62,039 nucleotides of DNA from Candidatus Geothermarchaeota archaeon (lineage in GTDB: Archaea; Thermoproteota; Nitrososphaeria; Geothermarchaeales; JDFR-13). The stretch spans positions 1-62,039 of the forward strand of contig WAKB01000002.1 in NCBI GenBank assembly GCA_015523545.1, given 5' to 3'. Shown here piece by piece: positions 50,891 through 60,269 of this stretch. The position numbers were made by a program, and so were the translations under genes. Below the pieces are notes generated by a model. The model did not search any database, was not told the DNA's origin, and saw nothing but the letters and a program-made list of their open reading frames with translations. Every line of letters starts with the position of its first letter. The stretch's first letter is position 1.

Positions 50891-51886
50891 ATGGACCGAA
50901 CAAATCCGCCGCTAATAGATCTCCACGAGGATATTGGCTACTACATCTATCTCGGCGGTAAGCACGATATGGAGGTTAGAAGAGAGGATCGGCATGGAGA
51001 CATACCCGGCTATCTAGATGCAAATATGAAGATCGTGGTTGGAGCCATATTCGCCCTTCAGAGAGGCTATACGCCGATGGGTGGCGAGGTGATGAGGAGG
51101 TATGGAGAGGGGGCGGGAGACATCTATATCAGGCCCTCTATGCCTATGGCCGCGGCTCTAGATGTAATCTCGATCTATAAATGGCTGGTTAGGAGGTATG
51201 AGGAGTTCCGACTAGTCACTGGGCGTTCAGATATTGATGGCAAAGGGATAGGCATCCTCATGGGCCTTGAGGGTACAGAGTATCTAGATGATCCTGGCGA
51301 TATCTATCTATATAAGGACTTGGGTATAAGGCTGATAGGGCTGACCTGGAACTACGACACTAAATACGCGGCATCATGCATGTCTAGTAAGGACTATGGC
51401 CTGACAGGTAGTGGCGAAGTATTGCTCAGCCTAGCCGAGGATGAGGGGATAGTGATCGACCTGGCCCACAGCAGTAGGAAGACCATGCTCGAGGTCTTGG
51501 AGACGCATTCCGACCCCGTCTTGATAAGCCATAGCAACTATGCTGGGCTTGTCAAGCATCAGAGGAACGTGGATGACGAGGTGCTGGATAGGCTGGCTAG
51601 TAACGGTGGGGTGATAGGCTTCACATATATACGACAGACTATCGGTGAGAATCCATGTGCAGATGCACTCGCCAGGCATATAGACGCCGTGGCCCAGCGC
51701 TTCGGAGACGATATCGTGGCGATCGGTACGGACCTCTTCGGGTGCAACCCACCCGAAGATCTCAGGAGGATCGAGATGATCACCAATCTATACAATGCAT
51801 TGGAGAAGCTCGGCTGGACACGTAGTAGGATTGAGAAGCTGGCATACAAGAATGCTGAGAGGGTTCTTAGACGGGTTTTGGAGTAA
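50891..51886 (+). CDS. M19-family (membrane) dipeptidase
   Basis: A 331-aa amidohydrolase-fold dipeptidase. LIDLHEDIGY (8-17) holds the first metal pair, GLEGTEY the bridging Glu, DLAHSSRKT and LISHSNYAGL the next His ligands, and AIGTDLFG the catalytic Asp region. Family enzymes hydrolyse dipeptides (including those with D-residues) using two zinc ions. There is no signal peptide, so it should be cytosolic. A TATA-like CTTATATC at 50853-50860 lies upstream. Function fits the peptide-degrading profile of the window. Confidence 0.88.
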   Translation: MDRTNPPLIDLHEDIGYYIYLGGKHDMEVRREDRHGDIPGYLDANMKIVVGAIFALQRGYTPMGGEVMRRYGEGAGDIYIRPSMPMAAALDVISIYKWLVRRYEEFRLVTGRSDIDGKGIGILMGLEGTEYLDDPGDIYLYKDLGIRLIGLTWNYDTKYAASCMSSKDYGLTGSGEVLLSLAEDEGIVIDLAHSSRKTMLEVLETHSDPVLISHSNYAGLVKHQRNVDDEVLDRLASNGGVIGFTYIRQTIGENPCADALARHIDAVAQRFGDDIVAIGTDLFGCNPPEDLRRIEMITNLYNALEKLGWTRSRIEKLAYKNAERVLRRVLE

Positions 51887-51937
51887 ATGCTTTATGATCG
51901 GATCCATAGTGCGTGTCTAGTAGGCAGAACCGCATTG

Positions 51938-52318
51938 CTAGCGTCTGTATGGGACCACCTCTAAACCCCTTAGAACCCTGAAGTGCCTCGTGTTTCCAGT
52001 TAGTAGTGTATAGCCATTCTCCCTAGCTATAACGCCTATCAATACGTCTCTAATCTCGACTGTAAGGCCTATCGATGATAGGTATGCTATCTCCTCCCCA
52101 GCTTTCAAAGCCTCCTTAACCGTCAGGTCCAGAACTGTGAGAGCCTCTACAAGATCCTCCACCTCTCTCATCCGACCTAGCCTTGCTGCCCCCCAGGAGA
52201 GTTCGAACACGTTTACCGCTGTGGTTGCTAACTCGGCCCCTTGTTCCGCCAGCCTTCTTACAACTTCAACTGCAGGGTTCTTTCCACGTAGATAGTCGAT
52301 CAAAACATCTGTATCCAT
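51938..52318 (-). CDS. vapC: VapC-type PIN-domain toxin (second pair)
   Basis: The 126-aa PIN domain starts MDTDVLIDYLRG with Asp4, then VFELSWGAAR (Glu39), EIRDVLIGVIA (Asp91) and TGNTRHF (Asn109 at the fourth position). The metal-binding set is complete apart from the last being Asn, as in many PIN proteins. ATG 52318 lies two bases after the vapB stop (TAG TG ATG); the frame could start at 52354 but would overlap vapB. Toxic RNase role inferred from family. Confidence 0.88.
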   Translation of the reverse strand: MDTDVLIDYLRGKNPAVEVVRRLAEQGAELATTAVNVFELSWGAARLGRMREVEDLVEALTVLDLTVKEALKAGEEIAYLSSIGLTVEIRDVLIGVIARENGYTLLTGNTRHFRVLRGLEVVPYRR

Positions 52319-52320
52319 CA

Positions 52321-52548
52321 CTACCTTGCCTGCTTCATACCCCACCTTGACCATGCCTCCCCAATCTCGTTTAAAACCTCCTCTATCTCCTCGTCCCCTA
52401 TGTCACGCCAAGCACCGGCTAGTTCCTCTATGCTGCGACGCTTACTAACTAGTCTGAGGATAACGTCTGAGAAGCTCTCACCAGGCTTCTTTAGACGTCG
52501 TAGAGCCTCATATGCCTCTAGCGATATAGTTATCGTCTTCACACCCAT
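52321..52548 (-). CDS. vapB: VapB-type antitoxin (DUF217/VAPB_antitox)
   Basis: A 75-aa protein: VKTITISLEAYEALRRLKKPGESFSDVILRLVSKRRSIEEL, the archaeal antitoxin signature with ribbon-helix-helix-like start, then a charged tail that contacts the toxin. ATG 52548 is the family start; codons up to 52581 are not needed. It lies directly upstream of and coupled to vapC. Confidence 0.85.
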   Translation of the reverse strand: MGVKTITISLEAYEALRRLKKPGESFSDVILRLVSKRRSIEELAGAWRDIGDEEIEEVLNEIGEAWSRWGMKQAR

Positions 52549-52676
52549 GGATAACACCGATATGTAAGTGTATACATGCACTTATAAGTTTACTCCATAG
52601 AATAGGTGGCGAGACCCTACTGACCTTTTAGGGATCCGTCCCTAGGCAATCCGATATATAAAGGTTTGGGTTGTGG

Positions 52677-54923
52677 TTAGAACCATCCCCGGAAGTCTAC
52701 CGGTCCGGGGCTCCAGACAATCCTTCTCTCAGGGTCGATATAGATGGTTACCGGCTGCCAATACCCGTCGTAGAATATCTCTCCAAGTACCTGGATGACT
52801 GAGCCAGTCCATGAGACTCTTAGACCCCGTAGCTGATAATTCCTGAAGGGGCTCTTCACCCATGTATTGTTAATCCTGGGAGTGACTAAGTCTCCATTCC
52901 AAAGCTCGTCGGGAGTATAGCTATAATAGCCTGCGAACCACCCTATCGTCCCCGTGATAAATAAGTATGTTGTCCCCATGTCATGGCTGAAACCCATAGC
53001 ACTAAGGGAGACCAGTGGAATCATAAAAACTACCTCGCCGAACCAGGCTGGCAATGTATAATAGGACTCTGGGAGCGGGAGACCTTCCGCCACACTTATA
53101 TAGTTAGGTAGCATGACGGAGGATGAGTAGTATCCTGAGGAGACTGCCACCTGTATTAGGCCTACTTGGACTATGGGCGGGTTAGTCATGTAATAATCCA
53201 TTATGAAGCTGTAACGCCCAGCAGGGTCTGTATAGCCGAATGAGTACTGACCAGGAGTAGGGTATAGGTATTCAACATATATCCCCTGTATTGGAAGCAT
53301 CGTTATACTGCTATAAACAAAAGTCTCCAGTGTCCAGACATTTCTAACACGCATTAGACCTCCAATAAAGGAGTTAAGCTCATCAACAACCGTCTCAAAA
53401 AGCGTTATAAAATTTGGCCAACTACTAAACATAATTATGCGCCATAACATACTGTAGGCGAAATAAAGATCCTCACTCTGTCTCAGCTCATTGAGATCCT
53501 TGGGTGTGTCTATCGGGTGCAGATCATCTGCCCTGAGGAGCCAAATATTTGCACCAATCCCCTCTCGGTCATTGAAAAAGAAGTTTTCCACCCATACCCT
53601 GTAATCGTAGAGAGAGTTGGCAGTAAGGGCCATGCCGATGCCGATGGAACCGAAGTCATATATCCCTATGTTAGTGATGTTTACATTATTGATCGTATAT
53701 CTTACTCTAGACGTAAAAAACCCATTGAACTCACTAAGTATACCTATCGTTTGCCACGAGTACAGTCGTGATATCGATACCCTGTCAATATCAATTTTAA
53801 TGTCATAAGTTGGCAGGCCAAACGCTTCTAGCAAGATATATCCTACGTTTATGTGAATTCCGTCCGCTGATATGGTGTATAGTCCGAATATGTCTGGACT
53901 GTTAACGTCATTGATCACTACTCCATCAACCTTTATCGTGAGGTTATTGAAATATGGTGCCTCTATAATCACTCCATCAAACATGTAGGGTCCTGGAGTA
54001 TTAGGCTCCATCCATGAAGATATCACTATATTCTGTATTGTTACTATTGAGTCATGAATAATTGGTGCTGTAAAGCGGTTAAGTACTAATCCCCTAAATG
54101 ATATACCTCCTCCCGAACCAACAATATTTGTTAGGGTTATGTTGGCATACGATGTCTCAATATCTCCCACTTGTCTAAAGTATGTACTATTTATGCCTTG
54201 AACCCATGTTGAATATACTCTATTAACAGCCATGTTTGATACCTTGATGTTCAAACTATTAACCTGCATTAGCTCTATTCGCACTCCTTCGAAACTACTA
54301 GGAGATGCCAGAGCTATATCTTCGAAGAGAAGGTTGTTGATCGTAATGTACCCATTACTCATGAATTGGATATTAGCAAAAACACCCACTACACCAAGGG
54401 ATGTTAGCGACATATCAACTCCAGTAACGTTTGTCACAGTAATGTTTAAGGAACCCTCATCTATTCTGATGAACCTAAGAATAGTTGGATGGACATTAGT
54501 ATTTACTGCTAGAGTAAGATTTTTTACCTCAACGTTATTGGAGGACTTAATTCTTAGAAAGTCCAATACTGGCAAAGCGGAGCTTCCTTCAAAGCTCATT
54601 GTAAAGCTAGATAGGATTATATTGCTACTTCCCTCTACCAAGACAATTTCTTGACCTACGAAACCTGAATCCGCAATCAACTTTGAACCATGTCTGAAAA
54701 CTATGGACAAGCCATTCTTACCAATAATAGTGATTGGAGAGCTGATGGTCAGATCAGTATCGACATAAATCGATGTACCTGGTAACACATTGTTTATCGC
54801 CGTTTGAAGATCTGGGTAATCAATCGGAACTATGACACTCTGAGCAGCAGAATAACCTGTCTCCACTCCAATAACTAGCAGTGGAACTAATAGTAATATG
54901 AGTTTAGTAAGTTTTAATTTCAT
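52677..54923 (-). CDS. Secreted parallel beta-helix surface protein (paralog)
   Basis: The 748-aa protein has a signal peptide (KLILLLVPLLVIGVETGYSAAQ) and opens VIVPIDYPDLQTAINNVLPGTSIYVDT, matching the 18.3-kb gene's IVPIDYPDLHTAVAGASPGS. It shares SEDLYFAYSMLWRI, VWTLETFVYSS, LPAWFGEVVF, GFSHDMGTT and the C-terminal SPGPVDFRGWF. Repeated strand units (SNNVEVKNLTLAV, YITINNLLFEDI, LTIKVDGVVINDV) support a beta-helix. The gene is A/T-richer than neighbours with many Asn codons. No enzymatic motif. It lies 104 nt behind a glycosyltransferase gene in the same direction. Confidence 0.82.
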   Translation of the reverse strand: MKLKLTKLILLLVPLLVIGVETGYSAAQSVIVPIDYPDLQTAINNVLPGTSIYVDTDLTISSPITIIGKNGLSIVFRHGSKLIADSGFVGQEIVLVEGSSNIILSSFTMSFEGSSALPVLDFLRIKSSNNVEVKNLTLAVNTNVHPTILRFIRIDEGSLNITVTNVTGVDMSLTSLGVVGVFANIQFMSNGYITINNLLFEDIALASPSSFEGVRIELMQVNSLNIKVSNMAVNRVYSTWVQGINSTYFRQVGDIETSYANITLTNIVGSGGGISFRGLVLNRFTAPIIHDSIVTIQNIVISSWMEPNTPGPYMFDGVIIEAPYFNNLTIKVDGVVINDVNSPDIFGLYTISADGIHINVGYILLEAFGLPTYDIKIDIDRVSISRLYSWQTIGILSEFNGFFTSRVRYTINNVNITNIGIYDFGSIGIGMALTANSLYDYRVWVENFFFNDREGIGANIWLLRADDLHPIDTPKDLNELRQSEDLYFAYSMLWRIIMFSSWPNFITLFETVVDELNSFIGGLMRVRNVWTLETFVYSSITMLPIQGIYVEYLYPTPGQYSFGYTDPAGRYSFIMDYYMTNPPIVQVGLIQVAVSSGYYSSSVMLPNYISVAEGLPLPESYYTLPAWFGEVVFMIPLVSLSAMGFSHDMGTTYLFITGTIGWFAGYYSYTPDELWNGDLVTPRINNTWVKSPFRNYQLRGLRVSWTGSVIQVLGEIFYDGYWQPVTIYIDPERRIVWSPGPVDFRGWF

Positions 54924-55027
54924 TTCGCTTAACCCTGAGCTATTGATACTTATTTAGTAGAGTATATATTTTCAGAAGAAACAGAAGCTTGATTTTAAAG
55001 AAAATTTAGGTTTTTAGACCAATGATT

Positions 55028-56182
55028 TTACCTTTTTGAGATTTTCTCATATACGGTTTTATGTTTTAGAGATATGAGATTCCAATCGTAGCGTTTCACA
55101 TACCCAGACCCTTTCAGGGAGTACTCGGTCCATACGTCTTCATCAACAAGGAGTTTCTTAATAGCTTCTGCATAGTCTTGTGGATCTGGCTTAGTGACTA
55201 TTCCACTCCCCGCTTCTAGGACTAGTTTATAGGCTGCGTTGTTTTCACTGTAGACCGTTACCTGTGGAGTGCCGGCAGCCATCGCTTCTAGCGTTGTTAT
55301 ACTTTGTCCCTCCCTTATTGATGGTAATGTGTAAATGTACCCTCTTTTCATGAGGTAGGCGAACCTATGGTCGTCTACCCTTCCATGTAGGGTGACGCTT
55401 TTGGAGAATCCGTTACGGGATATGAAGCTGTTTATATATTGTCTCATCGGGCCGTCTCCGAAAATGTCTAGCTTAACATCTAGGCTTCTGTGTAGTTCCT
55501 CAAAGCTTCTGAGTAGTATGTCAAGCCTCTTATGTGGGTTTAGCCTCCCACCGTAAACTATTCTCCCGTATTCCTTCTCCACATCTATCCCACGATATAG
55601 ATCTAGATCTACGCCGTTGGGTATGGTGGTTATCATGCTTGGTGGAACCCCTAGTATTCTGGTCAGCCTATCAGTAGTGAAGTTGCTCACAGAGATTATC
55701 CTATTTGGCAGGTACATCATAGCCTTCTCCAGTAGTATGCCTAGGGGGGCATGCAGAGTGGTGGGTGCGTATCTATACCAGTCACTATACCAGACCTCAT
55801 GTACAGTCGTGATTAATGGTGCGCGGCTCCTCCTCTTGAGCCAGGAGGCAAATACAGGGAATATTGGGCAGTGGTTCACCTCCACTACATCGTAGGCCCT
55901 TAGATCCACACTGCTCATGAGCCATGATAGGTATTTATAAATTCCAGACATGCTCCTAAAGCCATCGGGCGTTATGTACTCAGGTATTGGTAGACTACTC
56001 CTAATTATCCTCAGACCTTCATACTCCTCCTCTTTTGGCCAAGAGGGGTCTAGCCTCACAGTATATATATCTATGTCCCACCCTTTCTTAGCGAGGCGTT
56101 TGAAGACTTCTAGATATCTCTTCGCAGAGCCTCCCTTGAACGGGTGGAAAGTCTCCGTGACGACCGCTACGGAGAGGCTCAT
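55028..56182 (-). CDS. GT4-family glycosyltransferase
   Basis: A 384-aa GT-B fold retaining glycosyltransferase. N-terminal VVTETFHPFKGGSAKRYLEVFKRLA, then RIISVSNFTTDRLTRIL and IPNGVDLDLYR, GGRLNPHKRLDILLRSF, and the nucleotide-sugar site PSIREGQSITTLEAMAAGTP (the EX7E motif). It transfers a sugar from a nucleotide-sugar; acceptor unknown. Its ATG overlaps the stop of the secreted-protein gene (TGATG), so the two are made together, and a beta-helix surface protein gene follows. A role in glycosylating surface proteins is the likely reading, by inference. Confidence 0.9.
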   Translation of the reverse strand: MSLSVAVVTETFHPFKGGSAKRYLEVFKRLAKKGWDIDIYTVRLDPSWPKEEEYEGLRIIRSSLPIPEYITPDGFRSMSGIYKYLSWLMSSVDLRAYDVVEVNHCPIFPVFASWLKRRSRAPLITTVHEVWYSDWYRYAPTTLHAPLGILLEKAMMYLPNRIISVSNFTTDRLTRILGVPPSMITTIPNGVDLDLYRGIDVEKEYGRIVYGGRLNPHKRLDILLRSFEELHRSLDVKLDIFGDGPMRQYINSFISRNGFSKSVTLHGRVDDHRFAYLMKRGYIYTLPSIREGQSITTLEAMAAGTPQVTVYSENNAAYKLVLEAGSGIVTKPDPQDYAEAIKKLLVDEDVWTEYSLKGSGYVKRYDWNLISLKHKTVYEKISKR

Positions 56183-58137
56183 CAGGCTTCCACTCTAAAC
56201 CTTCTCCTCAAGAGATGGATAAGTAAAACGGTTGGAACAGCTATCAATGGGAGTAGGAAGGTCAGGCTGAACTCTGGTATGACATCAGATGAGCGTATAT
56301 TTATCAAGGCCTCGCCACTTACCGTAAACTCCACAGTGAAGTGGGTAGCATTCTCCGAGACGATATTGAAGCCTAGGGGAGAACCGTCGTCATCGATCGA
56401 GACCGAGGTAGACATGATCTCCTTGGGTATCGTGACCCTGACAATGTCTGTCTCGCCATAGGGGGCCGCTAGCCTAAGTGTGAAGACACCCTCCCCACCA
56501 TCCACCACAAAGCTCCCAACTGTGAATCCGAATATGAAGGCATCGGTCTCCACAGAGATCCTGAAGAATGTATCGTTGTACCACGCCCCCAATACATAGG
56601 TCTCCACAGGCCTGGATGGCGGTGAACCCGTCGTCGTTATGCTTAGTGAAACCTCCACCGTGGCTGCCGGGGATACCGTGAAGACGCCTAGATCAGTATC
56701 TACCGAGTAGTAGTTCTCAGGTGTAGATAGCTGGCCAGCGTAGTAATAGCTTACGGTCTGGACCGACCAGTAGACATCCCTATAGACACCAGCTATCTTG
56801 ACCCTCTTGGGAACTAGAGCCGTGAAGGAGCCGTCCTCACTAGGGGTTATGTCTATCCTGTAGAACCTGTTTACCACGTCGGCCCTCCCGAGGAGTCTGA
56901 CGATAGGCGTCTCTACGAACCCGTCGGGATCCTGTATGACGCCGCTTAGACTGATCATCTCCGCCTCGAGGACGAGATCCTCAGAGCCATCTGCTATGTC
57001 AGCCTCGCTAAGCACGATGTTGGGGAATGCCACGTCGCCTAGTGAGAAGCCGAGTATATAGCTACCCTTCCCAACGGGTAGGTACATTACGTACTCCCCA
57101 TCCTCGTTGCTATAGGTTATGCTTAGGAAGTCAACGTCTGAGGAGACTATCCTGACGTTAGGTATCGGCCTCCCATTGAGATCTGTGACAACACCCCTAA
57201 CCTCGTAGATGTCTGGCACGGTTATGTTGAAGTCGTCCCTATCAAGAGTTGTGTATACAGAGGCTGTGGAGAACATTAGGCCCCTATATATGACTCCATA
57301 CCTGTTTAGGCCCCGCTTAGTTATATCGACGAACTCGTACCTACCCTCGTCATCCGCCACCGTATATATGTACCTGCCGAACTTGTCCGGCTTAACAGCG
57401 ACGATAGCCCTTGGGAGTGGGTCACCAGAGGCCGTCTTGACATACCCGGCCAGGAGTGGAGACTTGGATAAGTAAACCGTCCGTGTCTGAACCGGGTCAG
57501 AACCCAATATGTATACGTCCCTATCGGCCTCCAGTGGTGATGTGTGGATCGGCTCAGGATAGATGGGTGACAGGCTCTCGTAGGAGATGTATTCCATCCA
57601 TCTACCCCGGAGGCTAGGCTCATACTCACCAGCCTCCAGCAGGGCCTTCATCAACTCCCCCTCTAGGGGTGGGTTAATATGTATCCTCAGCCTCTGCCCC
57701 GGCTCGAATATGTTGTATACATATGCCTTCCCCGACTTCGAGGTTATGGTTGTAATCCTCCCCTCCTCACCCCTAATGTCTACATAGGCGCCGGAGAGGT
57801 CGGGGACGCTGCTCCCAAACACGTCTATCACGAGTAGCTCAGCTGGTGATAGGCTAACCGACAACGTATCTCCAGGATCAGGCTGGAAGAGGCTAACCAC
57901 CTCCTGGATATAGCCCAACGCATATACCGTGATGTTGTGATGTGCATCGGGCCTAAGACTGATGGTTGGCCCCGGATCCCTAATCACGAGTGGATACTCA
58001 GAGACATTTGTCTCCATCCATAGGATCAGTGAGCCCTCAGGCTCGGGGACAGCCGGCCTCGCGGCCTCAGAGATTGATAACAGGGGCGAGACGAGAAGGA
58101 GCAGGAGTACGAGGCTGTATAGCCTAACGTGAGACAT
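56182..58137 (-). CDS. Secreted protein with carboxypeptidase-regulatory-like domains, PEF-like C-terminus
   Basis: A 651-aa protein with signal peptide (LYSLVLLLLLVSPLLSISEA), regulatory-like domains (LLAGYVKTASGDPLPRAIVAV, YEVRGVVTDLNGRPIPNVRIVS, ISLSGVIQDPDGFVETPIVRL) and C-terminal INIRSSDVIPEFSLTFLLPLIAVPTVLLIHLLRRRF. The IPEF motif, helix and RRR tail look like a PEF-CTERM-type sorting signal, which in archaea is handled by archaeosortase; none is encoded here. It is homologous to the protein at 37.1-39.2 kb and lies immediately upstream of GT4. Confidence 0.82.
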   Translation of the reverse strand: MSHVRLYSLVLLLLLVSPLLSISEAARPAVPEPEGSLILWMETNVSEYPLVIRDPGPTISLRPDAHHNITVYALGYIQEVVSLFQPDPGDTLSVSLSPAELLVIDVFGSSVPDLSGAYVDIRGEEGRITTITSKSGKAYVYNIFEPGQRLRIHINPPLEGELMKALLEAGEYEPSLRGRWMEYISYESLSPIYPEPIHTSPLEADRDVYILGSDPVQTRTVYLSKSPLLAGYVKTASGDPLPRAIVAVKPDKFGRYIYTVADDEGRYEFVDITKRGLNRYGVIYRGLMFSTASVYTTLDRDDFNITVPDIYEVRGVVTDLNGRPIPNVRIVSSDVDFLSITYSNEDGEYVMYLPVGKGSYILGFSLGDVAFPNIVLSEADIADGSEDLVLEAEMISLSGVIQDPDGFVETPIVRLLGRADVVNRFYRIDITPSEDGSFTALVPKRVKIAGVYRDVYWSVQTVSYYYAGQLSTPENYYSVDTDLGVFTVSPAATVEVSLSITTTGSPPSRPVETYVLGAWYNDTFFRISVETDAFIFGFTVGSFVVDGGEGVFTLRLAAPYGETDIVRVTIPKEIMSTSVSIDDDGSPLGFNIVSENATHFTVEFTVSGEALINIRSSDVIPEFSLTFLLPLIAVPTVLLIHLLRRRFRVEA

Positions 58138-58239
58138 AAAAATACATTGTATTCATACATCTAAAAAACTGTGTGTATCTCCAATGCTCAACGGAATATA
58201 TACTGATGGTGAGAAGCATATTGTTTTGAGGGGTCCGGC

Positions 58240-58956
58240 TTGAGCAGTATACTCGAGGTCAGGAATGTGGATGCTGGCTATGGGAAGCTACAGATACTCT
58301 TCGACGTAAACGCCACCTTCGAGGAGAAGGGTATAACTGCCATCGTCGGCCCCAATGGGAGTGGTAAGTCCACATTACTCAAGACAATCATGGGCTTCAC
58401 CAATGTCTATAACGGGAAGATCCTATACAAGGGTCGTGACATCACGGGGAAGCCTCCACACTACGTCTCTAAACAGGGGATAGCCTATCTCCCACAGGTC
58501 GGCAATGTCTTTACAACACTCACGGTTAGGGAGAACCTAAGGCTTGCTGGCTATACGCTCCCACCCGACGAGATCGAGGAGAGGATGAAGTGGGTGCTCG
58601 AGTTCTTCCCAGTCCTGAAGGACTATCTCGACAGGAAGGTGGGTAGGCTAAGCGGTGGTGAGAGGCAGATGGTCGCCATGGGTATGGCCCTGATCAGGGA
58701 TCCGGACGTCATGCTCTTCGACGAGCCTAGCGCCAACCTCGCACCTATCCTGGCTAGGAAGGTGGTCAGCGAGGTTAAGAGGCTTAGGGATGAGCTAGGA
58801 GTAACCATTATAATTGTTGAGCAGATCGTGAAGCTGGCCCTCGAGATAGCTGAGAAGGCCTACCTCCTAGTATCGGGGAGCGTCAGGTATGAGGGTGACG
58901 CCAAGGAGCTGCTGAACCATCCAGACTTCGGTAAGATGTACCTCGGAATAGTCTAG
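58240..58956 (+). CDS. livF: Branched-chain amino acid ABC transporter ATPase LivF
   Basis: A 238-aa ATPase with Walker A GPNGSGKST, IAYLPQVGNVFTTLTVRENL, signature LSGGERQMVAMG, Walker B DVMLFDEPSANLAP and switch VEQ. The VxxLPQxxxVF segment and short length are LivF-type, making it the missing second ATPase for LivGHMK at 42-46.5 kb. The TTG start at 58240 has GAGGGG about 8 bases upstream. It stands alone here, divergent from the secreted-protein gene and ending four bases inside the convergent decarboxylase gene. Confidence 0.9.
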   Translation: MSSILEVRNVDAGYGKLQILFDVNATFEEKGITAIVGPNGSGKSTLLKTIMGFTNVYNGKILYKGRDITGKPPHYVSKQGIAYLPQVGNVFTTLTVRENLRLAGYTLPPDEIEERMKWVLEFFPVLKDYLDRKVGRLSGGERQMVAMGMALIRDPDVMLFDEPSANLAPILARKVVSEVKRLRDELGVTIIIVEQIVKLALEIAEKAYLLVSGSVRYEGDAKELLNHPDFGKMYLGIV

Positions 58957-60212
58957 ACGAAGACTACTCTGGGCCTGGGTATAGAGTTATACTCGGAGGC
59001 CTCCTCATAGTTATATGCCCCTACATGTAGGAATACGAGTAGATCGCCCACCGAGGTCTCCCCAGGGAGGTATCTATACCTAGGTAGCCTAGGCCTACCC
59101 ACCTTCTCACCCTCATAGTCGTGGAAGACGTCGTCAGAGTCGCATAGTGGCCCAGCGACCCTGAAGGGAGTGTCATGAGGCTCCCCTATCCTAGAGGCGT
59201 TCACCAGTGGGAAGTACCACTTGTATAGCGCCCCGCTCAGGAGATGGGTGAAGCCGGCGTCGAGTATGAGCCACCTAGTCCCGTCCAGCCTCTCCTTCAT
59301 CCCGATCACCCTCGTAGCTAGGAGACCCGCGTCACCAACTACGTATCTCCCCGGCTCGATGTAGATGGGAATCTCCCCAACCAGTCTCCTAATCCTCATT
59401 AGGAAGCCTCTATATGCATGCATACAGATCTCTGGCGAGAAGAGCCTTGTGTCGAGCTCGGTATGGGGGAGTGTCACGGGGCTCCATAGATAGTTCTTTG
59501 GGAGGCCACCCCCTATGTCTAGGAAGCTCAGCCTAACCCTACGTTGCTCGAGCCCTTTGAGAACCCTCTCTATAGCCTCCATGTAGCGTCTGAGGAGGTT
59601 CCTCTCACTTATCTGGCTACCGAGATGGATATGTATCCCGATCTCCCTAACACCATGCTTCTCTATAAGCCTATAGAGGATCGGCGGCTCAACACCAAAT
59701 TTAGAGGTCCTAGAGGCCGTGTCGAGAACCTCCTTGGAAATATCCATGTTGAGTCTGACCCCTATCCTGCTCCAGTCTACGGATCCTAGCTCCACAGCCT
59801 CCCTAAATTCGTACTCACTATCCAGGTTGACTATCCCGATACCCATATCAAGGAGATTCTGGATCACCCAGCGGTTCTTCCCGATCCCGTTATAGATTAT
59901 CCTCCCCGGATCTATTCCCGTGGCAAGGGCCTTCTCAACCTCTCCCAGTGATACGGTCTCCAGCCCCATCCCTAGTCCCACTAGCCTATCGAGGATGGCT
60001 GGATGTGACAACGCCTTGACGGCGTAGTAGGGCTCTACATCGGCTTCGCTACATATCTCCCTGAGAGTCTCGACATTCTTCTTCACAACGGCCATTGAGT
60101 AGATGTATATAGGAGTCTCGCCTGCTATGCTCTCTAAAGGTCTCCCGGATAATACTAGTGTCCCATCCACCACCCTGAGCTCTGTATCGATATTGTTCGG
60201 CTCACAACGCAT
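58953..60212 (-). CDS. Group IV PLP decarboxylase (DapDC/ODC-like), substrate uncertain
   Basis: The protein is 419 aa from ATG 60212. The alanine-racemase-like barrel has YYAVKALSHP with the PLP lysine (66), HIHLGSQI, LDIGGGLP and EPGRYVVGDAG; the second domain GPLCDSDDVF and LLVFLHVGAYNYEEASEYN. The CDSDD segment lies between diaminopimelate decarboxylase (CESxD) and ornithine decarboxylase (CDxxD) usage, so lysine, ornithine or carboxynorspermidine are alternative substrates. A TATA-like CATATTT at 60237-60243 supports the start; longer forms to 60302 overlap the divergent gene. Confidence 0.75.
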   Translation of the reverse strand: MRCEPNNIDTELRVVDGTLVLSGRPLESIAGETPIYIYSMAVVKKNVETLREICSEADVEPYYAVKALSHPAILDRLVGLGMGLETVSLGEVEKALATGIDPGRIIYNGIGKNRWVIQNLLDMGIGIVNLDSEYEFREAVELGSVDWSRIGVRLNMDISKEVLDTASRTSKFGVEPPILYRLIEKHGVREIGIHIHLGSQISERNLLRRYMEAIERVLKGLEQRRVRLSFLDIGGGLPKNYLWSPVTLPHTELDTRLFSPEICMHAYRGFLMRIRRLVGEIPIYIEPGRYVVGDAGLLATRVIGMKERLDGTRWLILDAGFTHLLSGALYKWYFPLVNASRIGEPHDTPFRVAGPLCDSDDVFHDYEGEKVGRPRLPRYRYLPGETSVGDLLVFLHVGAYNYEEASEYNSIPRPRVVFV

Positions 60213-60269
60213 AGTGAATATATCCCACATCCTCCGAAATATGAGTCTCCACCGTCTATACTCTGTATC

